Source: Moniliella sp. 'wahieum'
Lineage: Eukaryota; Basidiomycota; Moniliellomycetes; Moniliellales; Moniliellaceae
Assembly: GCA_003971905.1 (NCBI GenBank)
Contig: RSEE01000139.1
Location: 1-64,000 of the forward strand
Length of the DNA stretch: 64,000 bases
Reading direction: 5' to 3'
Position 1 is the stretch's first letter, and each line of letters opens with the position of its first letter. Under the pieces are notes generated by a model. The model was not told where the DNA came from. It did no database searches and saw nothing but the letters and a program-made list of their open reading frames with translations. This document shows positions 47,790 through 59,271 of this stretch, in pieces. The position numbers and the translations under genes are program-made.

Positions 47790-48828
47790 GGGGAGGGGCG
47801 GGTGGTTGGTGGTGGTGGGAGAGCGGAAATGAACACCCGGGGCGATGACGCGGATGACGATGAGAGCTGCTCTGCTCTGCTCCCCAGCCCATTCTGCGCC
47901 TGGAAAAAATTGAATCCGAAGGAGCCGCAGAGGCACGGCGCCACTCTCCCCTGTGGATGCGCGCGCGAAGCAACACTGTTCCCCTGCAGAAACCCTAACG
48001 CTTGGGCAGACCAACACCAACAACGCATCCGCTTCAATTTCATAGATGGACTGGACTGTTGCCCATCGGACATTCGTCCGCTCTTTGGTGTTCCACGCCA
48101 ACCGCAGCTCAGCCTGAGCAGCCTCACAGGCTCACCCCAAAATGCACCATCGAACGCATTGTATGCGACTGACGAACTGGTGTGCCGCCCAATAGAGTGC
48201 GGTTAGAATTTACCACAGATCTCTTCTCTGGATCTTCCCCCAGCATCGGCTGAGGCAAGGCGAATGAAGTTATTCGGTCGCAACAAAGCTTGAGCTTCGG
48301 CCCCGTTAGGGAATTAGAAGGCAAAGTACCCAGGGCACTTTCAAGGTCCGTTCTTCCTTCTCTGTAGCCATGACGACGCGAGAATACTATGCTCAAGACA
48401 GCTATAGGTGTTGATTAAGCACTGAAAGGTGCTGCAGCTGAACTTTTGGGTCTCTTATAGTGATGGAGATGGTTTTCCGCTCTCATGCCCACCCCCTCAT
48501 TATTGGTATCACTGCTTGTGCCCCTTATTGCGGTTTGTAAACAACTGGTGAGACCCAGAGGATCTTGGCCTCTGCAGGTAACACTATTCCCCTCTCCTAA
48601 TTGGACAGGTACTGTATAAAAGTCGAGGGAAGGCAGGTACAACCAATTAGTGGCTAGTCAAGAAGAGGTACATGATTTGTTGCCGTAAGAAAAAACAGAG
48701 CAATGGCTAAGGACGGGGCTTGAGAGCTTGAGGGAATAAAAGAATCCTGGTTACCTAAATCAGACCTGACGCGTGACGGGCAGCGCACGTGTGGGAGCAG
48801 ACACCGGATGAACGCTCAGGCGCTCAGG
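47790..48828. other. YRB1 promoter and spacer before the mobile element
   Basis: No gene recognised. AACCCTAA occurs at 47991-47998. CTCAGG words just before the element (48814-48833) include the target site. Confidence 0.5.
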
Positions 48829-48833
48829 CTGAG
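48829..48833. repeat. Target-site duplication, left (CTGAG)
   Basis: Identical to the 5 bases directly after the last LTR at 51382-51386. Confidence 0.8.
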
Positions 48834-49073
48834 TGTTGGCCTAGGGAGCCGGACGGGCAGAAGGATGAGGAGAAGGTGATGGATTGGAGCCAGAGTTGGG
48901 TCTGGGTACAGAGGCATCTATATAGGAGGCTGGACTAGGCACAGGGACAGTGAGTCACACAGGAGAGAGTGCAGGGCACAGGGACAGTGACACGCAGGGA
49001 CGTCAGCGTGGAAGCCGATGGAACCGAGGCGAACCTGGTCTACCGACTGGGAGCCAGAGGATCACAGTCAACA
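48834..49073. repeat. LTR1 (240 bp)
   Basis: TGTTGGCC...AGTCAACA; TATATAG at 48919-48925 would suit a U3 promoter reading rightward. No difference from LTR2 or LTR3 by eye. Confidence 0.85.
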
Positions 49074-49791
49074 CCCCCGCTGGCCAGGGAACCCGGAGAC
49101 ATCGGTTGTGGGATGAGCTCCTGCCAGTGGATGTAGAGAGGGGAGGACTTGAGTGGCAACCGGGACGAATGGCCTGGAGTTGTGCATGGCCACACGACTG
49201 GCCTACACCCCCGCTGTCCAGGATGACACCTGAACGAGCCGAGCGCTTGTGGTTGGTGTATTGTGCGACCGCCAGATGCTTGTAGAAGTCTTAGAAGTAA
49301 AAGTAGTAGGGGTTGCGCCCCGAAGCGATTTGGTGGGCAAAAGTAAAAAGCACCAGTTATGTAGTGAAAGAAAATTGGAAACTTGGAGTAAATGCGGTCC
49401 AAGGTCGTTTGGCATCAAAATTGGATGCGTTTGGTAGTTGTTTGGTTCCGCATGCCTGGTGCCAGTGGGGTCCATTGGGCATGGGAAATGAACGGGCGCT
49501 ATGCGTCAACCGTCTTGATCTGTTTGGGTTCTCTTTGTTGTTGAAAAAGAGGAGTGGAAGAAGTTGGGTGACCCCCCCCCCATCCTTTCCCCAGGTGCCC
49601 CGGATGAATTGGCAATCCGGGGCGTGTAGCCGTGGGTGGGGCACTTGATGAGCAGCCACCCCCGCTTTCTGCGATTCGCCTGCGCCGTTTTGTCGTTGGA
49701 GGAATTTCGTCTCGTTGACGATACCCGACACGTTTTGTTCCGTCGTGTGTTGTCCCTAAAAATCATTGCCCCATCTGTGGGGGACGAGTGT

Positions 49792-49871
49792 GCCGATTGT
49801 GGCGGTAGTATGCCGATTGTGGCGGTAGTATGCCGATTGTGGCGGTAAGGTGCCGATTGTGGCGGTGGTGT
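49792..49871. repeat. Nested 20-bp repeat, 4 copies, in internal segment 1
   Basis: The unit GCCGATTGTGGCGGTAGTAT starts at 49792, 49812, 49832 and 49852, with changes in the last copies. The same block recurs in the second internal segment from 50950. Confidence 0.9.
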
Positions 49872-49987
49872 TGTTGGGCGGGAGGACGGGTGTGTCTTGT
49901 GGGCTTGGCGGCTTAGCTTGGGCTTGTAGGCTTGGGGGTGGGCTTGCTTGAAGAGCGCTCCCCTTCCGGGGGATCAGATTGTAACTC

Positions 49988-50227
49988 TGTTGGCCTAGGG
50001 AGCCGGACGGGCAGAAGGATGAGGAGAAGGTGATGGATTGGAGCCAGAGTTGGGTCTGGGTACAGAGGCATCTATATAGGAGGCTGGACTAGGCACAGGG
50101 ACAGTGAGTCACACAGGAGAGAGTGCAGGGCACAGGGACAGTGACACGCAGGGACGTCAGCGTGGAAGCCGATGGAACCGAGGCGAACCTGGTCTACCGA
50201 CTGGGAGCCAGAGGATCACAGTCAACA
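49988..50227. repeat. LTR2 (240 bp), shared by both element copies
   Basis: Period to LTR1 and LTR3 is exactly 1154 bp. Sequence as LTR1. Confidence 0.85.
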
Positions 50228-51141
50228 CCCCCGCTGGCCAGGGAACCCGGAGACATCGGTTGTGGGATGAGCTCCTGCCAGTGGATGTAGAGAGGGGAGG
50301 ACTTGAGTGGCAACCGGGACGAATGGCCTGGAGTTGTGCATGGCCACACGACTGGCCTACACCCCCGCTGTCCAGGATGACACCTGAACGAGCCGAGCGC
50401 TTGTGGTTGGTGTATTGTGCGACCGCCAGATGCTTGTAGAAGTCTTAGAAGTAAAAGTAGTAGGGGTTGCGCCCCGAAGCGATTTGGTGGGCAAAAGTAA
50501 AAAGCACCAGTTATAGGTGTAGTGAAAGAAAATTGGAAACTTGGAGTAAATGCGGTCCAAGGTCGTTTGGCATCAAATTGGATGCGTTTGGTAGTTGTTT
50601 GGTTCCGCATGCCTGGTGCCAGTGGGGTCCATTGGGCATGGGAAATGAACGGGCGCTATGCGTCAACCGTCTTGATCTGTTTGGGTTCTCTTTGTTGTTG
50701 AAAAAGAGGAGTGGAAGAAGTTGGGTGACCACCCCCCCCCATCCTTTCCCCAGGTGCCCCGGATGAATTGGCAATCCGGGGCGTGTAGCCGTGGGTGGGG
50801 CACTTGATGAGCAGCCACCCCGCTTTCTGCGATTCGCCTGCGCCGTTTTGTCGTTGGAGGAATTTCGTCTCGTTGACGATACCCGACACGTTTTGTTCCG
50901 TCGTGTGTTGTCCCTAAAAATCATTGCCCCATCTGTGGGGGACGAGTGTGCCGATTGTGGCGGTAGTATGCCGATTGTGGCGGTAGTATGCCGATTGTGG
51001 CGGTAAGGTGCCGATGTGGCGGTGGTGTTTGGGCGGAGGACGGGGTGTGTGTGTGGGCTTGGCGGCTTAGCTTGGGCTTGTAGGCTTGGGGGTGGGCTTG
51101 CTTGAAGAGCGCTCCCTTCCGGGGGGATCAGATTGTAACTC

Positions 51142-51381
51142 TGTTGGCCTAGGGAGCCGGACGGGCAGAAGGATGAGGAGAAGGTGATGGATTGGAGCCA
51201 GAGTTGGGTCTGGGTACAGAGGCATCTATATAGGAGGCTGGACTAGGCACAGGGACAGTGAGTCACACAGGAGAGAGTGCAGGGCACAGGGACAGTGACA
51301 CGCAGGGACGTCAGCGTGGAAGCCGATGGAACCGAGGCGAACCTGGTCTACCGACTGGGAGCCAGAGGATCACAGTCAACA
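51142..51381. repeat. LTR3 (240 bp)
   Basis: Similarity to the array stops exactly after CAACA at 51381, followed by the CTGAG duplication at 51382-51386. Confidence 0.85.
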
Positions 51382-51386
51382 CTGAG

Positions 51387-52620
51387 CGAACGTGGTGGGC
51401 AAGTGTTTCTCTGTTCCGTTGACGATCATCGAGATGACGCGGACGTCTCTGCTACGGGAAGCAACCTATGAGGCATTGTACTCAGATCCACCTACCGCCC
51501 GCCCCCGCACAGATGCCACCAAGGATGTGGCAATCCGATTGGAGTTTAAATTTAACGTTTCATGTCGAACTGAATGTCGAGGTCAACGTTTCAATCTTCG
51601 ACTATAATAAACGCCCGCCCTCTCTTGTCGGTCGATGCACGATGCAGGATGATCGATGATCGATGAGGCCTCGGCCTCAGCGTCCTCAGCCTGAGGATAA
51701 TACTGCGATCGATGATTCTTCGCCTTGTCGCGGTCCCACAGCCGACTCCACACCACCACATGCTCAGGGCGGATGCTCGGGTGGGACGATCGAGGATCCC
51801 GATGAGGTCGATGAGGGAGAGAGAGAATGCCTGTCTCTATCTCCCAGCCTCTGGGCGGCGCAAGAAGGGGCTCGTCCTTTAGCTTCTCCAGCTCTCACTG
51901 CTATACTCTAGCCACAACCCCACCGGCGGGAGGACAAACAGAAGAGTGGGCACACCGTGGCGGTGCCTGTCGCTGCCGATTGACGGTTTTGCGAGAAGCA
52001 CGTGTACCCCCCACATGCATCCATGCATCCACGCCTCCACACAACCCCAACTGAAACTGGTGTATTGGACATTTTGCTCTGGGTGGCACCATGTGTGGCT
52101 CTCCTCGAGAAGTGGCGTACGTACGTTCAACCAAGAAGAACCCCGGCTAATACCACTCAGATGGGCGTAAACCTCCAGAGCTTGACTAATTAGTACATAC
52201 CCCACAATAGATGTGTATACTGTTGCGAAAAGAGGGAACTGCCACAACCAGAGCCTCTCGAGCACCCCCACAGTATGCCACATCTATCCTGATTCAGAGA
52301 GAGGCGCCACCGCTCCCTTCAAGACCACAGCCAGCCTCTCCTGTTGTACTCTTGTGGATGGCGCTAGGCAAGGAGCGATTTGGCCGAACGCGAACATTGT
52401 GGCGCAGACTCTCGCGAGCTTAGTGTTGTTTTTTAGTTCCAAGCGAGAGGACGCTCGCGCCTTCGTATCTCTCTGTCATAACATCTTTGTTGCTTGTACT
52501 AGAGTGAAGAGTGACTAAAAAGCATATAATCGTCCATCTCCCTCATCTCTCTCACAAATCTCCCTCATACTCACATTCCCCCATCACCTCACTCCCACAT
52601 TCGACCTTGTTCTCCTCGCC
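51387..52620. other. Spacer and polygalacturonase promoter
   Basis: No gene recognised. Contains GATCGATGATCGATGA (51650-51666), CCTCAGCGTCCTCAGCCT (51672-51690) and, from 52530, a CT-rich leader with TCTCCCTCAT words before the polygalacturonase start. Confidence 0.5.
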
Positions 52621-53903
52621 ATGCAAATTTCCCCCTTCTTCGTTCTTTCTGCCTGGGCATGACATCCGTCGTCTCAGCGCAGAACCCCATTACGAAACGG
52701 ATGAGTGTACCCCGTCACGTCCATGGTGCCCGCTCAGGGGGCACATGCACCATTTCGGACTACTCCCAGATTGGTCAAGTTTCCACTTGCCAAACAATTG
52801 TACTGCAAGATCTTGCAGTCCCGGCCGGGAGACGCTCACACTCAAGCTTCCTGACCAGGCTCACCTGACATTTTCGGGAACGACCACGTTTGGGTACAAA
52901 GAGTGGGAAGGTCCCCTCATTTCCCTGAGTGGAACGGGGCTCACCGTTACCGCTGCCAAGGGCGCAGTGATTGATGGCGGTGGTCCCAAATACTGGGACG
53001 GTCAGGGCGGAAACGACGGAAAGACCAAGCCCAAGTTTTTCCGTATGGAGGATATGACCAATAGCACGTCACCGGTTGACGGTCCAGAACACCCCGGTGC
53101 AAGCATCAGTATTACCAATGCCCAATCTCTCTTCCTCGACATATCACCATCGACAAACCGACTTGGTGACACTCAAGGCGGACACAACACTGACGGCTTT
53201 GATGTGCCAACAGCGACGGAGTATTCATACCAACCCGACTGTACGTACCGAGCTATCCCTCTCCCTATCTCTCTCATCACTGCTTTTTTATCTGACCGAT
53301 TGTCACTTCAATAGGTATGGAACCAAGACGACTGCCTTGCCATCAATAGCGGCAACAACACCCTCTTTTCGGGTGCCATGTGCTCGGGCGGTCACGGCAT
53401 CTCGATTGGCTCCGTCGCTGCTGATTCAACTGTGTCCGGTACATGGAGAACTCGTGAGTAACAATTCCACTCCCAATATTCTGCTTTGCTCTGGATCTGT
53501 TTTGAGCCCTCATTTTCTGACCGCTCCCCTTCCCTCATACAGCCAAGTGATGAACAGTGCCAACGGTATCCGGATCAAGACCGTGCAGGACGCAACCGAC
53601 GGAGCGGTGACCAACGTCACCTACACCGGAATCGCCTTGACCAACATCACCCAGTTTGGCATGGTGATCGAGCAGGACTACTCCAAGTCCACTGGAGGTC
53701 CTAGCGGGCACCCTACAGCCGGAATTCCCATTACCGATGTGACCATCAACAACATTACTGGTACCGTTGCATCGGATGCTTCGCCGCTCAACATTGTCTG
53801 CGCCCAAGGCGGGTGCGACAGCTGGACCGTGACGGGCTTCGACGTTACTGGAGGCAAGCCGTCGAGCTCGTGCCAAAACGTCCCTTCAGGCTTGAAGTGC
53901 TAG
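52621..53903 (+). CDS. Secreted endo-polygalacturonase (GH28)
   Basis: GH28 enzymes hydrolyse alpha-1,4 bonds of polygalacturonic acid (pectin) outside the cell. The start [11 protein letters not shown] with MTSVVSAQN after one lost base forms a signal peptide. Family landmarks follow: [61 protein letters not shown] and the active-site motifs GHNTDGFD (Asn-Thr-Asp), NQDDC (catalytic Asp pair), GGHGISIGS and GIRIKT. The end [20 protein letters not shown] and [17 protein letters not shown] with its final Cys is typical. Introns lie at about 53241-53314 (GTACGT..AATAG) and about 53440-53542. Bases are missing near 52655, 52830, 53060, 53105 and 53148. Between VSG and [12 protein letters not shown] a few expected residues are not found, so that intron border is uncertain. 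It stands alone, without other pectin genes nearby. Confidence 0.92.
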
Positions 53904-56900
53904 CTGATTATCCTGTCATTTCTTGTGAGCCCCACTGCCGTCACTCAGGCCCTCGCATTCTTTTCTTCCCCCATCTCTTCAAGCTTCAAGCATACCTTCT
54001 TTTTGTAATTTGTTGCGATTTGCAGCTGCCGGGCAGCTGCGAACATGTCGCTACAGGAATCTCTGAGGCTAACGCCGTATTATCATTCTACATTCTATTC
54101 TTCAACTCCCTCCTTCGCCGTCTAATCAGTACCTTTTGATGTATATAAAAGATCCTATGCCAAACATGTGTGTGTCCCTAACAAGTGGTATGCTACCTTT
54201 AGCCGACAGAAAATGTCTTCAACGCGTTCTGCACAAATTCCATTCCCTTTTGACATTGCTTTCCTGCAACGTATCATGGTATCTGTTACGGGTTGCGTTG
54301 GATCCGAAATGGTCCGAAACAAGCTAAGGCCCGTCTTCTCTGCCCATGCCCGGTAGAGCGCGTTCCGAAGTCAAACCAATTTTGACGATGGTTGGTTGAA
54401 CCAGGTACGGTAGCCCGAGTAGCCATCCTAATCAAGGCCACCAAACTTCCGGTATCTTTGCGACGACTGTCGCCTCCTTCCCCGACGCTTCCTTTTCGTT
54501 TCTCTGTGCGCCTGCGGCAACCGATTCCTGTTTTGACCCGTCTTCCTTTCTACATCCCCTCTTTCTCGTCCTCTCTCGTATACCTTCTCGTCCCTTCCCG
54601 CCTATCCTCTCCAGCTCCTTCCCGTTTTCTAGCCAATTGATTCAGTACAGGCAGCTTCCCCTTCACTTAGCTCTCACCTCCTCTTCCGACCTCGTCCTGC
54701 AGTTCTTCATCCGTCCAGTATTTCAGTCATCATCACTTATCTGACAATGGCGCAGTTGCAGCCCCGAGCATTGAGAAGGGGGAAGTGCCCGCTCCTCTCG
54801 TTATTCGTTGCTTTGGGGTGCCATCGATAGCACATGCGACAATGCTCTCTCATCCCTTTGTCGCCATGGCGTAGTTCGCGTCATCAGTGGTGAGTGGAGA
54901 GGGGAGCCAGGGCCACGTGTTGGGCAAATGAGTGGGCAATGCACTGTGCATCGTCTCCCTGCTGGACGGACCAGGGGTGGATATAGATGCGCCTCAGCGG
55001 TGGGGGGGCAACACTTGCTTTATACGGCGGGGGCCTCCTTTCATATAGGTGACTTATTCTTGCCCCCGTCGTCTAGTGGGAAATTGCACTATTACTCTTC
55101 TGTATCACGCCCCATTTGCCGCCTCTCGGTTTCAACAAGTTAAGACAAACTCATATAGCATGCTCACCCAGGGGTGCATGGATTTGGGTCGTACGAACAT
55201 GGGCGTTAGTATCACGGCAACATGCCTCTTCGCAAGGCAAGGAGCTGTGTGGCCGATGAGAAGTCGCTGGGTCCCACAAGGACTATGCTGAAAAAGATAT
55301 GTGAAGCGCGGACACCCGGCATTATATGATTCGAATCATATGTGCTTGCTTCCAACAGTCTGCTCTCTGATCTCCGATCTAATCTCAGTTCGGAACTTCT
55401 AGACCGTAAGAGGATAATGTCCTAATAAGCGATTTGACCTTGGCATAGCGCTACGGCCATCCCATGGCTCGGCATAAACTTCACAGGGAGCTCGCGCAAT
55501 GTCGTGATGTATCCCGCCCATCGAGCTCATCAACAGAGGAGAGAAAGGGGCTAATATTATGAGGGAAGAACGGAGGGGGTGTTTACTCATCTAGTATCCC
55601 ACATGTACCTCTTTTCACATGTCCGACGTCGGAGACCTGTACCCAGGTTTTTTCTTTCTCGTGTTGGATGTTGCTGTTGACTAGAACTAGTGACTACTAG
55701 CGGCGTTGTGATATCCGGCACCTGGTTGTGCATGTGATACATGCCAACACGTGCGCATAGGGGTCACCGGTCACATGTCACAAGGGGCCGCACGAGAACC
55801 GTGTAAAAGAGGTGCGCCAAAGCGTTCAGTTCAGCCACAATAAGTTACAAAAGTCCGAATTAAGCCCCCCAGCTCACTTTGACAGCCACTAGCACAGCTG
55901 TCAAAGTTGGGTCATTAGCGGATCAGCGCATCAGCTGCATCAGCGTCTGGGAAACGGAGGACGCTCCTGTGACACGTTGTGACAGCTGCCAAAATGGATG
56001 GCGCAAGATATCGGTACGTAAAGGTGTGGTGCTCTTGCGGCTTTTACATCACGCACGTCATGATGCAAGAGAAGCATGACGCGCAGACGGCATGTGGCGT
56101 AAAGCGGGGGACAACGCGGGGCCCCGCAGGCCCCGCGCGGTGGGCCAGAGAAGACGGCGATCGGTGTGCTCGTGATCTACATCTTTCTGAATGGAGCAAT
56201 ATGGAATGCACATGATCTTATTCACATGCACATACCACAACAGGTCTGGATGGCGTGCACGGGCATGACAGTTGGAGGTGGTGGCGATGCGACGATTCCG
56301 AAGTCCACGGGGTACGCATGTGTTCTCAGACGTAGGGAAGCGTACCACACATACTTTGACTGGAGACATTTGCCTTCGCTTACGCCCGGCTGGACAGAGC
56401 GCATAGGCTGACCGAACTGAGCGCTGCTCTCTGCAGGCACACTGTTGCTACCTATGTTTCAACAGCCTTTCAATTTTTGGTTGGAGGTATCTTATGTGGT
56501 TGGAGACTATAGTCCCCCCGCTAGACCCTATTTTAACTATCCCGTTCTTCCCTACGACTTTGTACACCCTTCCCTCATTTTCTCATTGCGGAGGCTTATT
56601 GGCAAAAGGAAATGAAAAATGATTAATGAGGGTCTCGTAACTGGGTTATCGGGGGGCTGACCCAACGTTATTCGATGTAAAAGGGATCCTCACTCTCCCT
56701 TCAAAAGTTTTTGAAACTTCATGTTTCTTTCGTCCCTATAGCGTCTCGCTCTTTCCCTGTTTCCTGCACTTCGCATCATGTCCTCTGCTCTTGTTTCTTC
56801 CCCACGAACGATTGCTACATCCCTTGACATAGTTTCGACTCTGGTCTCCATCGCCTTAGCCCCGAGACTGTGACAGGTCCCCTCTTTGTTACCTCTTCTT

Positions 56901-59271
56901 AACGTTTCACGTCACCCCCTCAACGCAGGCTTAGCATATGCTTGCTGAGCGTTCAGGGTTCAGGCTGAACGTACGCTGAACGTTGAACGTGCTGAACGGA
57001 GATAGGCATTTTGTGGGGTTATAGGCGTTTGTTAATTGACGCTCGACAAACGTTTTTTTATACAGGTTGTTGGGACTGGTTTTGCTGGCGGGAGCGGAGA
57101 TCAGAGGTTTTGATTTATAAGTTTTCCTGTTACGCTTTACGCGTTACGCGTTACGGGCGCTGATCGATCGCTGATCGAAGATCGACAATACGCCCCTTAG
57201 GCCTTATTCCTAGTACCTAGTATGCGCCGTCCTGATGGTGTTTGAGCTAACCATCATTTCATAACCATGCGCCACCAGGGCTCAGTTGAACGTTGAGCGC
57301 TGAGTCGAGGCTCACACTAAGAGTGCTCAGCCGTTGAGGCTCGGCCCTGCTGATGGTTTAACGTTTACTCACACTGTCTATTGGGCGCCTCTCAGGCAGA
57401 GTTGTGAAGAGGCGCTGAAAGGGTCCGTGAGCATATGTGAGCGCCCTGAGCGCCCTGAGCGCCTAAATAAGCCACAGCCTGAGCGCCTAAGGCCCTGAGC
57501 CTGATGGCGCCTCCACCAGGCGGGCTGTTGTTTCACGTGCCGTATTGACCTCACTTCGTACTTACGGCTTACGCACCACCGCACGACGGTATATCCTGTG
57601 CTACTGCTCTTCAGTCCTCGGCCTCGCACCTCATGCCTCGTGTGATATGTGACATGTGACATGTGAGTGATCTCAGGCATCTCATGCATCACGCAATGGA
57701 TTATGGATCTTTTCACGAATCATAAAATGCGGGGTGTGGAGGGGACGCAGATGTGTTACGTGGTCCGGTAGGGTGTGACCGTCTGCGTTCTCTCCGCTGC
57801 CCGCCACTCGGCGGACGCGGGACGAGGCGGGATAGGTTGAGTTGAGGTGGTGCTGGGGCCTGCTGGTACCTGTCTGGACGAGTCGTGTGCAACAAAGCAA
57901 GTCAGGCCAGTTGCAGTTTGGCGGCACGGGTGCCGATCACATGCACATTCGCTGACAACCATCACACATCATGCGTCGCGTCGTTTATCATGTGCATCGT
58001 GTGCATCATGCCCATCGCTGCTCAGCGCGTCGCTCACCTGAGCGCCATCTATGCGTTGGCCTTAGACGCTTAGAGCTTAGACCCGGCGCCCTTGCGCAGT
58101 AGCGGTGTGGCTGGAGGGTTGGACCTAGGGTGGAGGGGCTAACCACCAGCGCTTGAGATGGCCTCATTTTTGCGGATGATCAAGTCCATCGCGCCGATCG
58201 GTGCATATAATACTGCACCAAGTAGTAGTTACTATACGCGTTGCTTTTGGCTGTCGAGGCGCGCGCTCCTTCTGCCCACGCTTAAGCGCGTATGCGCATA
58301 TGCCGGTGCCGGTTCGAGCTCCGTTGCGAAGGGTATGGTTGTTGCCATCGGCAGGAGTCGGGAGTGGCCGGACTGCAGAGTCTCGGTGTGGGCCCCTGAG
58401 AGTGTCGAAGTCATTAGTATCCTCGCCATCTTGCTTGATATAGTGACTAGTGAAGCTGGAAGCTACATTGCCACGACAGTTACAAGTTACGTGTTACGAG
58501 TCTGAGGCCTTCAGGGCGCAGCCGACCTCGGGCTTGCGTATAGGCATCTGGAATCAATACCTGCATCGAGGGATCTTCTGTGAGTATGTGAGTTGGGATT
58601 GCAACCAACGCATGAGAATAACAAGCTGCTAATACAGAGATTGAAAAATGTGACGGGATATGACATTGGATTGCTTTTCCTTTCATAGAAAGCGGCATTG
58701 GTTTCTCGATGATCGATGACATTCGATGACAGGAGAAGGACCGAGGCGTAGTAGGGCGTCGCGCGATGTCCAAGGGCCCCTCCGGGTCCTACCGAGGAAC
58801 CACAAGGGACAGAGGTAGCACGCAGCCCTGGACGGACCGGCATGCGCTCGCCCCCCTTTTTGACACCATGCGTGACAGTGGCAGGGCGTCTGTGTGTTTC
58901 TGGTTGCCTCATGCGCCGCACAGTCCGCAGGGTCTCATCTCCTCCAAAAAGTTTTCCCGCAACCCCACGGCAGCAGTGGGAATCGATGGCGGTCTGGGAC
59001 GTCCGTGTGAATGGAACTGGGGAACAGCTACGCGCTTAGTTAAGCGCCAAGTACCAAGTGCCAAGTGCAGCATCCCCCACCCTTGTCACTCGTCACTCTG
59101 TCACCATGCGCAATGCGGGCAATCTTGCCTCTTACCTTCATCACTTGTCCTTTCCGCATCCTCCTCCGCCTGTATAACCTCTCTCTGTCATTCGCAGCGA
59201 CCACACAGAGTCTACGTTTTAGCCTTGCGCACCGCCCCGTTAAGTATCACCCACATTCCTGGCCGGCTCCC
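53904..59271. other. 5.4-kb gene-poor spacer
   Basis: No gene recognised. Between 54440 and 54730 the plus strand is pyrimidine-rich. Repeated words include GTTCAGGCTGAACGTACGCTG (56958-56977 in part), CTTTACGCGTTACGCGTTACG (57134-57153 in part) and CCTGAGCGCCCTGAGCGCC (57444-57462). The 55062-55090 stretch resembles part of a tRNA D arm but has no matching T arm. Open frames such as 58766-59080 do not show a family. Confidence 0.5.

Larger units (their letters stand above)
48834..51381. mobile_element. Tandem non-autonomous LTR retroelement (TRIM-like), LTR-int-LTR-int-LTR
   Basis: Three 240-bp repeats that I read as identical (48834-49073, 49988-50227, 51142-51381) alternate with two 914-bp internal segments (49074-49987, 50228-51141). 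Each 240-bp repeat begins TGTTGG and ends CAACA, so its ends are the inverted TGTTG/CAACA typical of LTRs. The whole array is flanked by CTGAG on both sides (48829-48833 and 51382-51386), a 5-bp target duplication. A TATATAG box lies inside each LTR. No gag, protease, reverse transcriptase or integrase is encoded, so it must be mobilised in trans. Arrays sharing LTRs are known for TRIM elements. A primer-binding site is only weakly suggested (TGGCCAGGGAACCC, 7 nt after LTR1) and a polypurine tract before LTR2/LTR3 is poor. Confidence 0.85.

Noticed and set aside
48950-49285. 111-codon repeat-borne frame as a host gene
   Set aside because: It starts inside the LTR and is duplicated only because the element is duplicated at the DNA level.
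55062-55132. tRNA-like start (CGTCGTCTAGTGGGAA)
   Set aside because: D-arm-like bases only; no T arm with TTCRA at the right distance and no pairing acceptor stem.
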